Shown: positions 55,188 through 64,000, counted from the stretch's first letter. The stretch: 64,000 bases of DNA from Hasllibacter sp963833115 (GCA_963833115.1 CAWHWS010000002.1:434001-498000); one strand, 5' to 3'. Program-made: numbers and translations. The notes: generated by a model from the letters alone, not told the origin.

Positions 55188-56069
55188 ATGAGCAGCCGCG
55201 CCACGCAGAGGTCCATGGGCTTCGCGATCTTCTCGACCGTGCTCGTGCTCGTGTGGGTGTTCGTCGCGGCCTTCCCCTTCCTCTGGACCATGTGGGGCTC
55301 GTTCAAGGTCGAGGGGGACTTCTTCTCCCGCACCGACTGGACGCGCGCCCTGACCGGCCCGCTCACCCTCGCGCAGGAGGGCGGCCGCTTCACCCTGGAC
55401 GGCTATCGCGGCGCCTGGATCGACGAGGAGTTCTGGCGCGCCGCCCTCAACACCATGGTGATCACGCTCTTCGTGACGCTGATCTCCCTCACCATCGGGA
55501 CGCTGGGCGGATACGCCCTGGCGCGGTCGGGGCACCGCTACGCGTTCTGGATCCTGATCGCGGCCCTGATCTTCCGGGCGATGCCGGGGGTGACGCTGGT
55601 CTCGGGCTACCTGCTGCCCTTCTTCGAATGGGGGATCTGGGGCTACGTCTCGACCACCGTGATCGTCCTCGTGGCGCTCAACCAGCCGTTCACGCTGTGG
55701 ATGCTCTACGGCTTCTTCCTGAGCATCCCGCGCGATCTCGACGAAAGCGCGATGGTCGACGGCTGCAGCCGGTTCCAGGCGTTCCGGCTGGTCATCATCC
55801 CGGTGATGTGGCCGGGCGTGATCACGACGGGCCTGTTCTCGTTCCTGCTCGGCTACAACGACTTCGTCATCACGGCGCTCCTCCTGAGCCAGGAGAACCA
55901 CACCATGGTCCCGCGCATCGCGGCCTTCCTCGGCTCCACCCAGCAGGAGGGGCGCGTGATGTTCGCGGTCGCGGCCGTCGTGTCGGCCATCGCGCCGCTC
56001 TTCGTGCTGATCCTCTTCTTCCAGCGGCAGATCGTCAGCGGCCTGACGGCCGGCGCCGTCAAGGGTTAG
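55188..56069 (+). CDS. ABC transporter permease 2 (MalG-like)
   Basis: A 293-residue permease with six helices. The EAA loop reads ESAMVDGCSRFQAFRLVIIP and couples to the ATPase. TLGGYALARSGHRYAFWIL and LVALNQPFTLWMLYGFFL are typical CUT1 segments. It follows permease 1 by one base and precedes the first plus-strand SnoaL-like gene by 3 bp, so permeases and SnoaL-like genes share one transcript. Confidence 0.94.
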   Translation: MSSRATQRSMGFAIFSTVLVLVWVFVAAFPFLWTMWGSFKVEGDFFSRTDWTRALTGPLTLAQEGGRFTLDGYRGAWIDEEFWRAALNTMVITLFVTLISLTIGTLGGYALARSGHRYAFWILIAALIFRAMPGVTLVSGYLLPFFEWGIWGYVSTTVIVLVALNQPFTLWMLYGFFLSIPRDLDESAMVDGCSRFQAFRLVIIPVMWPGVITTGLFSFLLGYNDFVITALLLSQENHTMVPRIAAFLGSTQQEGRVMFAVAAVVSAIAPLFVLILFFQRQIVSGLTAGAVKG

Positions 56070-56072
56070 GCC

Positions 56073-57077
56073 ATGGACGTCCAGGCCGAGAAGGCCGCGG
56101 TCCGCGCGCTCCACGCCGCGCTGGCCGCGGCGCCGCCCGGAGGCGTGGCCGAGGCGCTGGCGCCGCACGTCGCCCCGGACTGGCACTGGCGCGGCATGCA
56201 CCCCTTCGACGAGCTGCGTGGCCCCGAGGCCGTCGCCGAGGCGTTCTGGAGCCCCCTGAAGACCGCGTTCACCGCCCTCCAGAGGCGGCCCGACATCTTC
56301 CTCGCCGGGCGCAACGCCATGGACGGCGGCGCCTCGACCTGGGTCATGTCGACGGGGCACCTCATGGGCCTCTTCGACCGTCCCTGGCTCGGCATCCGGC
56401 CGACGGGGCGCATCGCCATGCTGCGCTACGCCGAGTTCGACCGCGTCGAGGACGGCCGCGTGGTGGAGACCGCCCTCTTCTGCGACATCCCCCATCTGAT
56501 GATCCAGGCCGGGCAGGACCCGTTCCCGCCCCGGACCGGCGCCCACCTGATCAATCCCGGCCCGATGACCCATGACGGCCTGATGTGGGAAGGCCGGGAC
56601 CCCGCCGAGGGCGAGGCCACGCTCGCCCTCGTCGACGCCATGCTGACGGGTCCGAACCGGGGCTACCATCACCCGGAGGAGGCGCGCCTCCTCGCCGAGT
56701 TCTGGCACGAGGACATGCTCTGGTGGGGGCCCGCCGGGATCGGCGCGACCTACACGATCCCGGGCTACAGGCGCCATCACACGAAGCCCTTCGACGACGC
56801 CTTCGCCCATGGCGGCGACGGCCACCACCCCGACATCTGCCATGTGGCCGAAGGATCCTATGGCGCGATCTTCGGCTACGCGAACATGATCGTGCGCAAC
56901 GCGGGCGGGTACATGGGCCTCACCGCGGCGCCGGCGAGCGCCGAGATGCGGGTCTGCGACGTCTACCGCCGGGCGGGCGACAAGCTGGCCGAGAACTGGA
57001 TATTCATCGACATGCTCCACCACCTCCACCAGCAGGGGCTCGACCTCCTGGCGCGCAACGCCGAGGTCGCGACGTGA
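56073..57077 (+). CDS. Double SnoaL/NTF2-like protein (paralogue C)
   Basis: A 334-residue protein with two NTF2-like halves. The first has ALAPHVAPDWHWRGMHPFDE and RYAEFDRVEDGRVVETALFC, the second HEDMLWWGPAGIGATYTIPG and CDVYRRAGDKLAENWIFIDM, both matching SnoaL-type polyketide-cyclase-like proteins. The two His/Trp-rich segments (WHWRG; HEDMLWWGP) likely line the pockets. It is closely related to the next gene, including long identical stretches at the DNA level (for example near 56085 and 57090), pointing to recent tandem duplication. Confidence 0.85.
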   Translation: MDVQAEKAAVRALHAALAAAPPGGVAEALAPHVAPDWHWRGMHPFDELRGPEAVAEAFWSPLKTAFTALQRRPDIFLAGRNAMDGGASTWVMSTGHLMGLFDRPWLGIRPTGRIAMLRYAEFDRVEDGRVVETALFCDIPHLMIQAGQDPFPPRTGAHLINPGPMTHDGLMWEGRDPAEGEATLALVDAMLTGPNRGYHHPEEARLLAEFWHEDMLWWGPAGIGATYTIPGYRRHHTKPFDDAFAHGGDGHHPDICHVAEGSYGAIFGYANMIVRNAGGYMGLTAAPASAEMRVCDVYRRAGDKLAENWIFIDMLHHLHQQGLDLLARNAEVAT

Positions 57078-58099
57078 CCGCCTTCCAGGCCGAGAAGGCC
57101 GCGGTCCGCGCGCTCCACGCCGCCCTCGCCGCCGCGCCGCCCGAGGGGGTCGCCGAGGCGCTCGCCGCGCACGTTGCCCCGGGCTGGCACTGGCGGGGCA
57201 TGCACCCCTTCCACGAGCGGCGCGGCCCCGAGGCCGTCGCCGAAGCGTTCTGGACTCCCCTTAAGACCGCGTTCACCGCGCTTCAGAGACGGCCCGACAT
57301 CTTCCTCGCCGGGCGCAACGAGATGGACGGGTTCGGCTCCACCTGGGTCGTGTCGATGGGGCACCTCATGGGCCTCTTCGACCGCCCCTGGCTCGGCATC
57401 CGGCCCACGGGCCGCATCGCCATGCTGCGCTACGCCGAGTTCGACCGCGTCGAGGACGGCCGCGTGGTCGAGACCGCCCTCTTCTGCGACATCCCCGCGG
57501 TGATGATCCAGGCCGGTCAGAATCCCTTCCCGCCCCAGACCGGCGCTCACCTGATCCAGCCGGGCCCGATGACCCATGACGGCCTCATGTGGGACGCGCA
57601 GGACCCGGCGGTGGGGGAGGCCACGCTCGCCTCGATCAACCGGATGCTCACGGGCATGGGCGAGGCCGAGCGCGGCGACGTCCCCCAGCCGAGCTATGAC
57701 GACCACCTGCGCAAGTCCTGGCACGAGGACATGCTCTGGTGGGGCCCCGCCGGCATCGGCGCGACCTACACCATTCCCCGCTACATCGCGCAGCACTGCA
57801 CCCCCTTCGGCCGCGCGCTCGACCGGCACTACCGCTTCAACGGCCATCTCTGCCGGCTGGCGGAGGGGCAGTTCGGCGGCTTCTTCGGCTGGGCGAACAT
57901 CACCACGACCAGCACGGGCGGCTTCATGGGCATGCCCGCGGGGCCCGGCCCGGCCGACATGCGCGTCGTGGACATGTACCGGCGGGACGGCGACCTCCTG
58001 GCGGAGAACTGGATCTTCATCGACATGCTGCACTTCCTGGCCATGCAGGGCCTGGACGTGCTCGCCCGCAACGCCGAGCTCGCGCCGCCCGCCCCCTAG
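57074..58099 (+). CDS. Double SnoaL/NTF2-like protein (paralogue D)
   Basis: A 341-residue near-copy of paralogue C: same opening (FQAEKAAVRALHAALAAAPP), WHWRGMHPFHE, HEDMLWWGPAGIGATYTIPR, LLAENWIFIDMLHFLAM. It differs in the middle (GEAERGDVPQPSYDDHL) and the extreme C-terminus. The GTG start at 57074 overlaps the preceding stop (GTGA), keeping translational coupling. Divergence limited to certain loops suggests different substrates for otherwise equal folds. Confidence 0.85.
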   Translation: MTAFQAEKAAVRALHAALAAAPPEGVAEALAAHVAPGWHWRGMHPFHERRGPEAVAEAFWTPLKTAFTALQRRPDIFLAGRNEMDGFGSTWVVSMGHLMGLFDRPWLGIRPTGRIAMLRYAEFDRVEDGRVVETALFCDIPAVMIQAGQNPFPPQTGAHLIQPGPMTHDGLMWDAQDPAVGEATLASINRMLTGMGEAERGDVPQPSYDDHLRKSWHEDMLWWGPAGIGATYTIPRYIAQHCTPFGRALDRHYRFNGHLCRLAEGQFGGFFGWANITTTSTGGFMGMPAGPGPADMRVVDMYRRDGDLLAENWIFIDMLHFLAMQGLDVLARNAELAPPAP

Positions 58100-58112
58100 G
58101 CCCCCGAGGGGC

Positions 58113-58144
58113 GGCGCCCCCGGCGGGCGGCGCCCCCGGCGGGC
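58113..58144. repeat. Tandem 16-bp repeat and GC-rich stems between convergent genes
   Basis: GGCGCCCCCGGCGGGC occurs twice without gap (58113-58128 and 58129-58144), followed to 58175 by GAGGCC/GGCCTC-type inverted repeats. Position between the convergent SnoaL-like and LacI-type genes suggests a termination region. Confidence 0.7.
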
Positions 58145-58175
58145 GAGGCCTTGGGGAGGCGGGGCCTACGGGAGG

Positions 58176-59195
58176 CTAGGCCTCCGCGGGGCCGCGGGTC
58201 GTGCCTCGCTCGATCAGCCGCCCCTCGATCAGCACGCGCCGCGGCGGCAGGGACGGGTCCGCGATGCGCGCCAGGAGGACGTCCGCCGTCCCCTCCACCA
58301 GCCGGCCCATGCCTTGCCGCACGGTGGTCAGGTCGTATTCCCGCCAGGACGCCATCGCCACGTCGTCGAAGCCCACCACGGCCACGTCCTGCGGAATGCG
58401 CAGCCCCAGCTCCGCGCGCAGCACGCCCATCGCGGCGAAGGCCATGTGGTCGTTGCACGCGAACAGGGCCTCGGGCCCCCGACCACCGTCGAACATCCGG
58501 CGCGTCGCCTCCTCGGCGTCGGCGCGGATGAAGTTCGTCAGGCCCCGCGCGGCGAGGGTGATCCCGTGGGCCTCCAGCCCTTCGCGGAACCCGCGCTCGC
58601 GGTCGATCTGCGTGGAAGCGCCCTCGTAGCCCGCGAGGTAGCCGATCCGCCGATGGCCAGCGCCGCACAGGAGCTCGGCGACCGCCCGGCCGCCCGCGCG
58701 GTTGTCGGTCACCACCGCGTTGAGCCCCGCCTCGTCGAGCTCGCGGTTGAAGTGCACGACGGGGATCGCGTTCGCCGCGCATTCGCGCGCGAGCGAGGAG
58801 GACATCGTGACCGAGGCGAGCACGATCCCGTCGACCTGCCGGTCCATGATCTCGCGCACCACGCAGTCCGTGTCGTCGACCGTGGGCGTCGCCATGAACA
58901 GCAGGACGTGATGCCCCCGGCCCTGCAGCTCCAGGGACAGCCGCTCCACCGCCTCGGCGTAGAAGGCGTTGTCGAGATAGGCGACGAGCAGCCCGATCAT
59001 CTGCGTGCGACCGGTGTTGAGCGAGCGGGCGAGCGCGTTCGGCCGGTAGCCGAGCTGCTCGGCGGCGGCGCGCACGCGCGCGTTCATCTTCGGCGAGGCC
59101 GAGCCGCCGGGGGTGAACACCCGGCTCACCGCCGCCCGGCTGACGCCCGCGAGGCGCGCCACGTCGAGGGATGTCGCCTTGAGCCGCCGCTTCAT
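58176..59195 (-). CDS. LacI-family transcriptional regulator
   Basis: A 339-residue regulator. The HTH and hinge occupy about 6-60 (SLDVARLAGVSRAAVSRVF; AAAEQLGYRPNALARSLNTG), with the standard LacI hinge helix. The periplasmic-binding-like effector domain follows (MIGLLVAYLDNAFYAEAVER; VAVVGFDDVAMASWREYDLT), ending with IEGRLIERGTTR. It lies convergent to the SnoaL-like genes and is the obvious candidate to bind the tandem repeats at 54027-54063, releasing on a sugar or derived ligand. Confidence 0.92.
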   Translation of the reverse strand: MKRRLKATSLDVARLAGVSRAAVSRVFTPGGSASPKMNARVRAAAEQLGYRPNALARSLNTGRTQMIGLLVAYLDNAFYAEAVERLSLELQGRGHHVLLFMATPTVDDTDCVVREIMDRQVDGIVLASVTMSSSLARECAANAIPVVHFNRELDEAGLNAVVTDNRAGGRAVAELLCGAGHRRIGYLAGYEGASTQIDRERGFREGLEAHGITLAARGLTNFIRADAEEATRRMFDGGRGPEALFACNDHMAFAAMGVLRAELGLRIPQDVAVVGFDDVAMASWREYDLTTVRQGMGRLVEGTADVLLARIADPSLPPRRVLIEGRLIERGTTRGPAEA

Positions 59196-59287
59196 CTCGC
59201 CTCGCCCGCCCGGTGCGACCCTCTCCCCCAAACGCGGCGGCTTGGCCAGTGCCCGCCGCCCCCGGGGGCCTCTCGGCTGGCGGGGCG

Positions 59288-61225
59288 TCAGCCCGGCGGC
59301 GCCGCCGCGGCCCGCCGCCCGCCCGCTCCCCATGTCCCCCCGGCGAGGAGGGCGGCCGCGGCGAGCGTCGGGAGCCAGCCGGGGAGGACGGACAGCGCCA
59401 GCGGCACGAGCCAGAGCGCGGGCATCGGCCCGTCACGGCCCATGACCGGGCGCCGGCCGAGGAGGAACGCCGTGCTGACGGTGAAGACCGTGCCGGAGAC
59501 CACCGCGTGGGCGATCGCCTCCGTGCCGCCCTGCGCCAGCATGCCCGGATAGATCAGGAACAGCATCGGCAGCACGTAGGCGACCGCCCCCAGGCGCAGC
59601 GCCTCGCCCGCGACGCGAAGCCAGCGCTCCTCGCAGATGGTGGCCGCGACGAAGACGCCCACGCAGACCGGCGGCGTCACCACCGAGAGCGTCGCGTAGT
59701 AGAGGACGAAGAAGTGCACCGTGAGCGGGTCCAGCCCGAGCCCGATCAGCGCCGGCGCGAACACCGCGGCCACGAGCACGTAGGCGGCCGAGGTCGGCAG
59801 CCCCATCCCCGCGATCAGGCAGACCGCCGCCATCACGATCGCGATGAGCCAGACCTGCCCGCCCGCCGCGCCCAGGATCCACGAGGTCAACGTCACCCCG
59901 ACCCCGGTGAGGTTGAGGATCGAAACGAACACTTGCGCCGCCGTCAGCAGGAGCCCGACGATCACCAGCCCCTGCCCCCCGGTCGCGAGCGCCGGCAGGA
60001 GGCCCCGCAGCGCTCCGATCGGCCCGTCGCCGGCGCTCAGCCGCGCGACGAGATAGGCGGCGATCATGAACACGATCCCGTAGAAGGCCGTCGTCGCGAC
60101 CGAATAGCCCTGCAGCACGCCGTAGAGGATGCCCGCGAGGGAGGCGACGATCGGGGCGATGCGCCGGATGTCGAGCGCCTCGCGCCAAGTCGGCAGCGTG
60201 TCGTCCACCGCCGCGCCATAGCCGCGCCGCCGCGCCACCACGTCGACCGTCAGGTAGACCCCGAGGTAGAACAGGATCGCCGGCAGCAGCGCCGCGAGCG
60301 CGATGGTCCAGTAGCCGACGCCCACGAGCTCGGCCATGACGAAGGCCGCCGTCCCCATGATGGGCGGGGCGAGCTGCCCGCCGGTGGAGGCGATCGCCTC
60401 CACCCCGCCGGCGAAGCGGGACGGGTATCCCAGGCGCTTCATGAGCGGGATGGTGAAGTTGCCCGTCGTCGCCACGTTGGCGACCGTGGAGCCCGAGATC
60501 ATCCCGAAGAGGCCCGAGGCGATGGTCGCGATCTTGGCGGCGCCGCCGGGGCTGGCGCCCGAGGCGCGCGCCGCGAGGTCGAAGAACGCCCGCCCCGCCC
60601 CGGTATGGAGGAGGAACGCCCCGAACAGCATGAAGGCCGCCAGCGTCGTCGCCGCGACCCCGACCAGCATCCCCCACAGCCCCGCATCCGACAGGAGCAC
60701 CGTCTCGGTCAGGTAGTAGGCGTCGAAGCCCCGGTGCCCGAACGCCCCCGGGATGAGGCTCCCGAAGAGCGCGTAGGCGGCCATGACCGCGACCAGCGCG
60801 GGGAACACCCAGGAGACGGCGCGGCGCGACAGCTCGAGGATCGCGACGGTCGCGGCGGCGGCGATCCAGACCTCGTGTCCTTGGGCGAACGGCCGCTCGT
60901 CCATGATCCGCTCGAAATGCCAGATCGTGTAGGCGCAGGCGGTCCAGATCGCCCCGAGCAGCGCGAGGTCGACCGCGATGCCGAGGGGGCGCCAGCGCCG
61001 CCCGGCCCCGGCCGGGTAGAGGCAGACCGCCATCGCCGAGATCAGGCCGACGAAGATCGCGCGCTGGACCAGGCTCTCGAACGGGCCCGCCGCCGCGGTC
61101 CAGAAGACGAAGAGCCCGGTGAGGGCGGCGAGAGCGGCGCCCATGCGCTCGCGCGGGCCGCCCAGGCGCGGGGCGGGTCCCGCGCCCGGCAGCGTCTCGG
61201 CGACGCCCGCGTCCGGCATCGACAT
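59288..61225 (-). CDS. TRAP transporter fused permease (4TM/12TM, TAXI-type)
   Basis: A 645-residue polytopic protein combining the small and large TRAP membrane components. The N-terminal about 170 residues hold four helices (DctQ-like), and the rest carries the DctM-type core: AAKIATIASGLFGMISGSTV, GNFTIPLMKRLGYPSRFAGG, PPIMGTAAFVMAELV and MGLPTSAAYVLVAAVFAPAL. Such fused permeases work with TAXI binding proteins, and one is encoded just upstream. Uptake is driven by an ion gradient; the substrate is unknown. Starts at ATG 61225, 23 bp after the binding-protein gene. Confidence 0.94.
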   Translation of the reverse strand: MSMPDAGVAETLPGAGPAPRLGGPRERMGAALAALTGLFVFWTAAAGPFESLVQRAIFVGLISAMAVCLYPAGAGRRWRPLGIAVDLALLGAIWTACAYTIWHFERIMDERPFAQGHEVWIAAAATVAILELSRRAVSWVFPALVAVMAAYALFGSLIPGAFGHRGFDAYYLTETVLLSDAGLWGMLVGVAATTLAAFMLFGAFLLHTGAGRAFFDLAARASGASPGGAAKIATIASGLFGMISGSTVANVATTGNFTIPLMKRLGYPSRFAGGVEAIASTGGQLAPPIMGTAAFVMAELVGVGYWTIALAALLPAILFYLGVYLTVDVVARRRGYGAAVDDTLPTWREALDIRRIAPIVASLAGILYGVLQGYSVATTAFYGIVFMIAAYLVARLSAGDGPIGALRGLLPALATGGQGLVIVGLLLTAAQVFVSILNLTGVGVTLTSWILGAAGGQVWLIAIVMAAVCLIAGMGLPTSAAYVLVAAVFAPALIGLGLDPLTVHFFVLYYATLSVVTPPVCVGVFVAATICEERWLRVAGEALRLGAVAYVLPMLFLIYPGMLAQGGTEAIAHAVVSGTVFTVSTAFLLGRRPVMGRDGPMPALWLVPLALSVLPGWLPTLAAAALLAGGTWGAGGRRAAAAPPG

Positions 61226-61248
61226 CGGGAGCGCCGCCCCTCAGGCCG

Positions 61249-62205
61249 TCATTCGCCCCGCAGCCGCCCCGGCACCTCGAAGCCCGCCTCCTCGTAGGCG
61301 CGGATCGCCCCGGGATGCAGCGGCGACGTGGCGTATTCGAGGGTCAGCTCGGGGATCGAGTTGCCCTGCAGGTCCGCAAAGGCCGCCGCCTGCACGGTGG
61401 TGTCCTCGATCGCCGCCTTCGTCATCTGGTAGGCGATGTCGTCGGGCAGGTCCGGCCGCGCGCCGACGCCGATCATGAACCCCCAAGCGAGGTAGGGCGC
61501 GTCGGCGCCCTGCTGCGCGTCGGCGGGCTGCTCGACGATGGACAGCTCCGGCAGGGCCTCGCGGATCGCATCCGCCTGCGCCTCGCTGATCGGCAGGACC
61601 TTGAGCGGCGTCAGGGTGGCGATGTCGGTGGTGAGCGGGTCGAACTTGGTGCCCACGGCCGACTTGATGAACCCGGACAGGCGGTCGTCCTTGATCTCGT
61701 TGGCGAGCTCGGAATTGGACCCGCGCACCCACTCGGGGGACAGGCCGAAGAGCTCCATCACCTGCTCCGAGGTCGCCTCGGTCGAGCTGCCGCGCTGGCC
61801 GGGCCCGAACCGCTGCCCGTCCAGGTCCTCGATCGCGTCCAGCCCGGCGTCCCCGCGCACGATGATCAGCTGCGGCGCGAGGGAATAGGCCCACAGCAGC
61901 TTCGACTCGATGGGCGCGCCCTCGAACTCGCCCTGACCCTCGTAGGCCTGGTAGAGCGTGTTCGTGGTGATGAGGCCGGCGTCGAGCTGGCCCCGCTCCA
62001 TGCGGCGCAGGTTGTCCACCGTGGCGCCCGTCTCGACCACGCTGGCCTGAAGGTCGGTGCGCTCGTTGAGGAGCCCCGCGAGGGCGGCGAAGTAGGCGTA
62101 GTGCGAGGATTGCGCGTTGGTCGCGCCCAGCGCGATGCGCTCCTGGGCAGCGGCCGGCAGGGCGACGAGCGCGAGCACGGCGCCGAGCGTGAGACGGTTG
62201 AGCAT
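61249..62205 (-). CDS. TAXI-family TRAP solute-binding protein
   Basis: A 318-residue exported binding protein. Signal peptide MLNRLTLGAVLALVALPAAA is cleaved before QERIALGATN. TAXI hallmarks include GATNAQSSHYAYFAALAGLL, SVVETGATVDNLRRMERGQL and GSSTEATSEQVMELFGLSP. It delivers its ligand to the fused permease encoded downstream; glutamate/glutamine or organic acids are known for some relatives, but the ligand here cannot be told. Confidence 0.92.
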   Translation of the reverse strand: MLNRLTLGAVLALVALPAAAQERIALGATNAQSSHYAYFAALAGLLNERTDLQASVVETGATVDNLRRMERGQLDAGLITTNTLYQAYEGQGEFEGAPIESKLLWAYSLAPQLIIVRGDAGLDAIEDLDGQRFGPGQRGSSTEATSEQVMELFGLSPEWVRGSNSELANEIKDDRLSGFIKSAVGTKFDPLTTDIATLTPLKVLPISEAQADAIREALPELSIVEQPADAQQGADAPYLAWGFMIGVGARPDLPDDIAYQMTKAAIEDTTVQAAAFADLQGNSIPELTLEYATSPLHPGAIRAYEEAGFEVPGRLRGE

Positions 62206-62464
62206 GAGACCTCCCGATCCGTGCGGCCTCGACCTGGGCCGCCTTCGCCGAGCATGGAGCGCCATCCCGAGCCGCACAAGCTCGGCGGTCCCAGCCCGGG
62301 GCGCCGTCATCGGCCGGGCCGTCGCTCCGGCGATGGGATCGTCATGGCACCTCGCGACGGCCCGGGCGCCGATGGGCCGAGGTGGACCGATCGCCGGGGC
62401 GGGCGCCGGCACATGCGGGTCGCCGCCCGCCCCCCCGGACGCGCGAGGGGGATCGGAGCGCTCG

Positions 62465-63124
62465 TCAGCCCCGCGCTTCCGCGGCCCGGCGCGCCTCGGC
62501 GCGCAGGTCCTCCACCTCCTCCGCGGACGCCTCGCGCCCCGTGAAGGACAGCACGTAGCCCGGCACGCGACCGAGCCGGTCCTCGAGGGGCTCGTGGAGG
62601 TCGAGCGCGTAGTAGCCGATCTGCATGAAGTAGAGGACGCGCGAGCGGGCGTCCGCCTCGGCGGCGTCGTAGCCATGGCGCGCGAACATCGCGCGGAGCG
62701 CGCGCAGGCGCGCCTCGTCCGCACGGTCGAGGACGCGGCGGACGGGCCCCGAGCGGCGGGCCCATTCGCGCACGGCGAAGTCGAGGCGGGGATCGAACAT
62801 GGAAGGATCGACCCAGGCGCGGAAGACGTGCGCCACCGCGGCCGTGATCGTGGGCCGGTCGGCCTCGGCGAGCTCGACGATGGCGCGGGTATTGGTCGCG
62901 TCCCAATGCGCCAGCAGCATGTCGAGGAGCTCCTGCCGCGAGCCGAAGTACCAGTAGAACGAGGACCGCGAGACCTCGAGCCGCTGCGACAGCCGCAGGA
63001 CCTTCACCGCGTCGATCCCGTCCGAGACGAGCACGTCGAGCGCGAGGCGCAGCCAGTCCTCGCGCGTGACCTTGACGTTGCCGGCGGGCAGATCGCGCGC
63101 GGCGTCGCGCAGGGGCACGATCAC
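62465..63124 (-). CDS. TetR/AcrR-family transcriptional regulator
   Basis: About 219 residues. The HTH lies at about 22-65 (REDWLRLALDVLVSDGIDAV; LRLSQRLEVSRSSFYWYFGS), followed by a helical ligand domain ending in an Ala/Glu-rich tail. GTG 63124 is listed, but a TTG at 63130, overlapping the hydrolase stop (TTGA), is equally plausible and would couple the two genes. It probably regulates the TAXI-TRAP pair and/or the alpha/beta hydrolase in response to a small molecule. Confidence 0.88.
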   Translation of the reverse strand: MIVPLRDAARDLPAGNVKVTREDWLRLALDVLVSDGIDAVKVLRLSQRLEVSRSSFYWYFGSRQELLDMLLAHWDATNTRAIVELAEADRPTITAAVAHVFRAWVDPSMFDPRLDFAVREWARRSGPVRRVLDRADEARLRALRAMFARHGYDAAEADARSRVLYFMQIGYYALDLHEPLEDRLGRVPGYVLSFTGREASAEEVEDLRAEARRAAEARG

Positions 63125-63126
63125 GC

Positions 63127-63972
63127 TCAAGAGCCGGCCTCGGCGATGATCTCGTGCAGGAGCGACGCCACCGTGTCCGGCGCGTGGCGGGCGTGGCTGA
63201 CATGGCCCAGCCCCGGCACCTCGTGGAAGACGCCGCGCGGCGCCAGATCCGACACCTCGCGGCACATGGCGGGCGGCGTCTGCACGTCCTGCGCGAAGGC
63301 CACGACGTGCATCGGCACCTCGCAGCGGCGCAGGGCCTCGCGGCCGTCATAGTCGAGGCAGGCCTGCCACTGGGCGATCAGGTCCTCAGGCGCGCGCTCG
63401 CCGAAGCGGACGCTGTAGGCGGCCTTGACGCGCGCCCAGACCTGCGGGTCGCCCAGGGCGGCGGTCGGATAGGCGAAGGCGGCGTAGTGGCAGGTGGCCA
63501 TCATCCCGTCGATGGACCGGCCCTCGCGCCGCATGTCGATCTCGGCCTGCATCCAGTCGCGGGTGAAGCCGTCGATATGGGCGGAGGTGCCCATCGGAAT
63601 CGCCAGGCGCACGAGGTCCGGGCGCGCGCAGGCGACGGCTTGGGTCAGCAGACCGCCCATGGACAAGCCGGTCAGGATCACGGGGCCGTCGCAGGTGGCC
63701 TCGATCACCGCGGCGCAGTCGGCGGCCATCTCCTCGATCGTCCAGGGCGGGGGCGGAGACGTCGTCTCGCCCACGCCGCGCGGATCGTAGGAGATGCAGC
63801 GATACGCCCCGAAGCGCTCCCACTGCTCGAGGTAGTAATCCGCCGGGGCGTCGCCGCCGGGGATCCAGACGATATCCGGCGCGTCCCCCCTCGGGGGGCC
63901 CGCCACCGCCACCCGCATGGAGACGCCGCCGACGTCGATACGGCGGATGCGGACGGTGTCGTCGAAGGCCAT
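63127..63972 (-). CDS. Alpha/beta hydrolase
   Basis: A 281-residue alpha/beta-fold hydrolase. The nucleophile elbow is GLSMGG (Ser104), the acid is probably Asp229 (FAQDVQTP), and the base His257 (GLGHVSH). An oxyanion-type HG-equivalent WIPGGDA lies near residue 36, and SYDPRGVGET follows. Such enzymes hydrolyse esters, lactones or carbon-carbon bonds. Coupled to the TetR-type gene and near the TAXI-TRAP genes, it may process the imported compound. The ATG at 63972 is close to the window edge but complete. Confidence 0.9.
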   Translation of the reverse strand: MAFDDTVRIRRIDVGGVSMRVAVAGPPRGDAPDIVWIPGGDAPADYYLEQWERFGAYRCISYDPRGVGETTSPPPPWTIEEMAADCAAVIEATCDGPVILTGLSMGGLLTQAVACARPDLVRLAIPMGTSAHIDGFTRDWMQAEIDMRREGRSIDGMMATCHYAAFAYPTAALGDPQVWARVKAAYSVRFGERAPEDLIAQWQACLDYDGREALRRCEVPMHVVAFAQDVQTPPAMCREVSDLAPRGVFHEVPGLGHVSHARHAPDTVASLLHEIIAEAGS

Positions 63973-64000
63973 GTCGCGGCTCCCCTAGCTGACGGGCGGT

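Noticed and set aside
58081..58175. GC-rich repeats as a recombination site for the SnoaL-like duplication
   Set aside because: Repeats are only between the last SnoaL-like gene and the regulator and have no copy at the other duplication edge.
59213..61297. A 694-codon plus-strand frame
   Set aside because: Antisense shadow of the TRAP permease, dominated by Arg, Asp, Glu and Gly.

Overview
The window is very GC-rich DNA with strong G/C preference at third codon positions, many ATGA/GTGA gene overlaps, and frequent GTG or TTG starts. Gene content (sugar-type ABC transporter, TAXI/TRAP transporter, DUF1127, split type II secretion locus) fits a free-living, probably marine alphaproteobacterium, most likely Rhodobacterales. 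This assignment is inferred from gene content and composition; no rRNA gene is present.

Layout. (1) 1.08-9.06 kb is a translationally coupled seven-gene minus-strand operon for a surface glycan: ABC exporter, a glycosyltransferase fused to a sulfotransferase, a pseudoenzyme-like amidohydrolase and an intact one, a polysaccharide deacetylase, and GT4 and GT2 glycosyltransferases. At 9.9-15.4 kb follow a GT39-like membrane protein carrying a ten-base C tract, a flavin amino-sugar/UGM-like oxidoreductase, UDP-xylose synthase, and a second GT2 enzyme. Together they suggest a sulfated, xylose-containing glycan. (2) 17.1-31.3 kb is a complete type II secretion system in several blocks (gspO; gspK-J plus a frameshifted LpoA-like lipoprotein gene; gspN; gspF-E-M-L facing gspG-H-I-C-D). 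It is flanked by exported DUF4331 and DUF4198 proteins and a small lipoprotein. (3) 32-45 kb is an eroded accessory region. It holds a chorismate-lyase-like protein, a run of tiny genes ending in DUF1127, an OmpR-type regulator with a large effector domain, a dead two-gene transposon, a broken MauE/DoxX-like gene, a YeiH transporter, and several kilobases with no believable gene. (4) 45.0-49.5 kb holds DUF2461 and DUF892-like genes, and an arginase-ornithine cyclodeaminase pair with a divergent Lrp-type regulator (arginine to proline). (5) 49.5-59.2 kb is one coherent locus: a complete sugar-type ABC importer interleaved with four double NTF2/SnoaL-fold proteins, a LacI-type regulator, and tandem operator-like repeats between its two divergent arms. 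(6) 59.3-64.0 kb holds a fused TRAP permease, its TAXI binding protein, a TetR-type regulator and an alpha/beta hydrolase.

The strongest candidate for an undescribed system is region 5. Four two-domain NTF2/SnoaL-like proteins sit in the same operons as one importer, with translational coupling and apparently common control. This suggests uptake of an unknown substrate followed by processing by a family of SnoaL-like enzymes. The GT4-sulfotransferase fusion and the active/inactive amidohydrolase pair are secondary points of interest.
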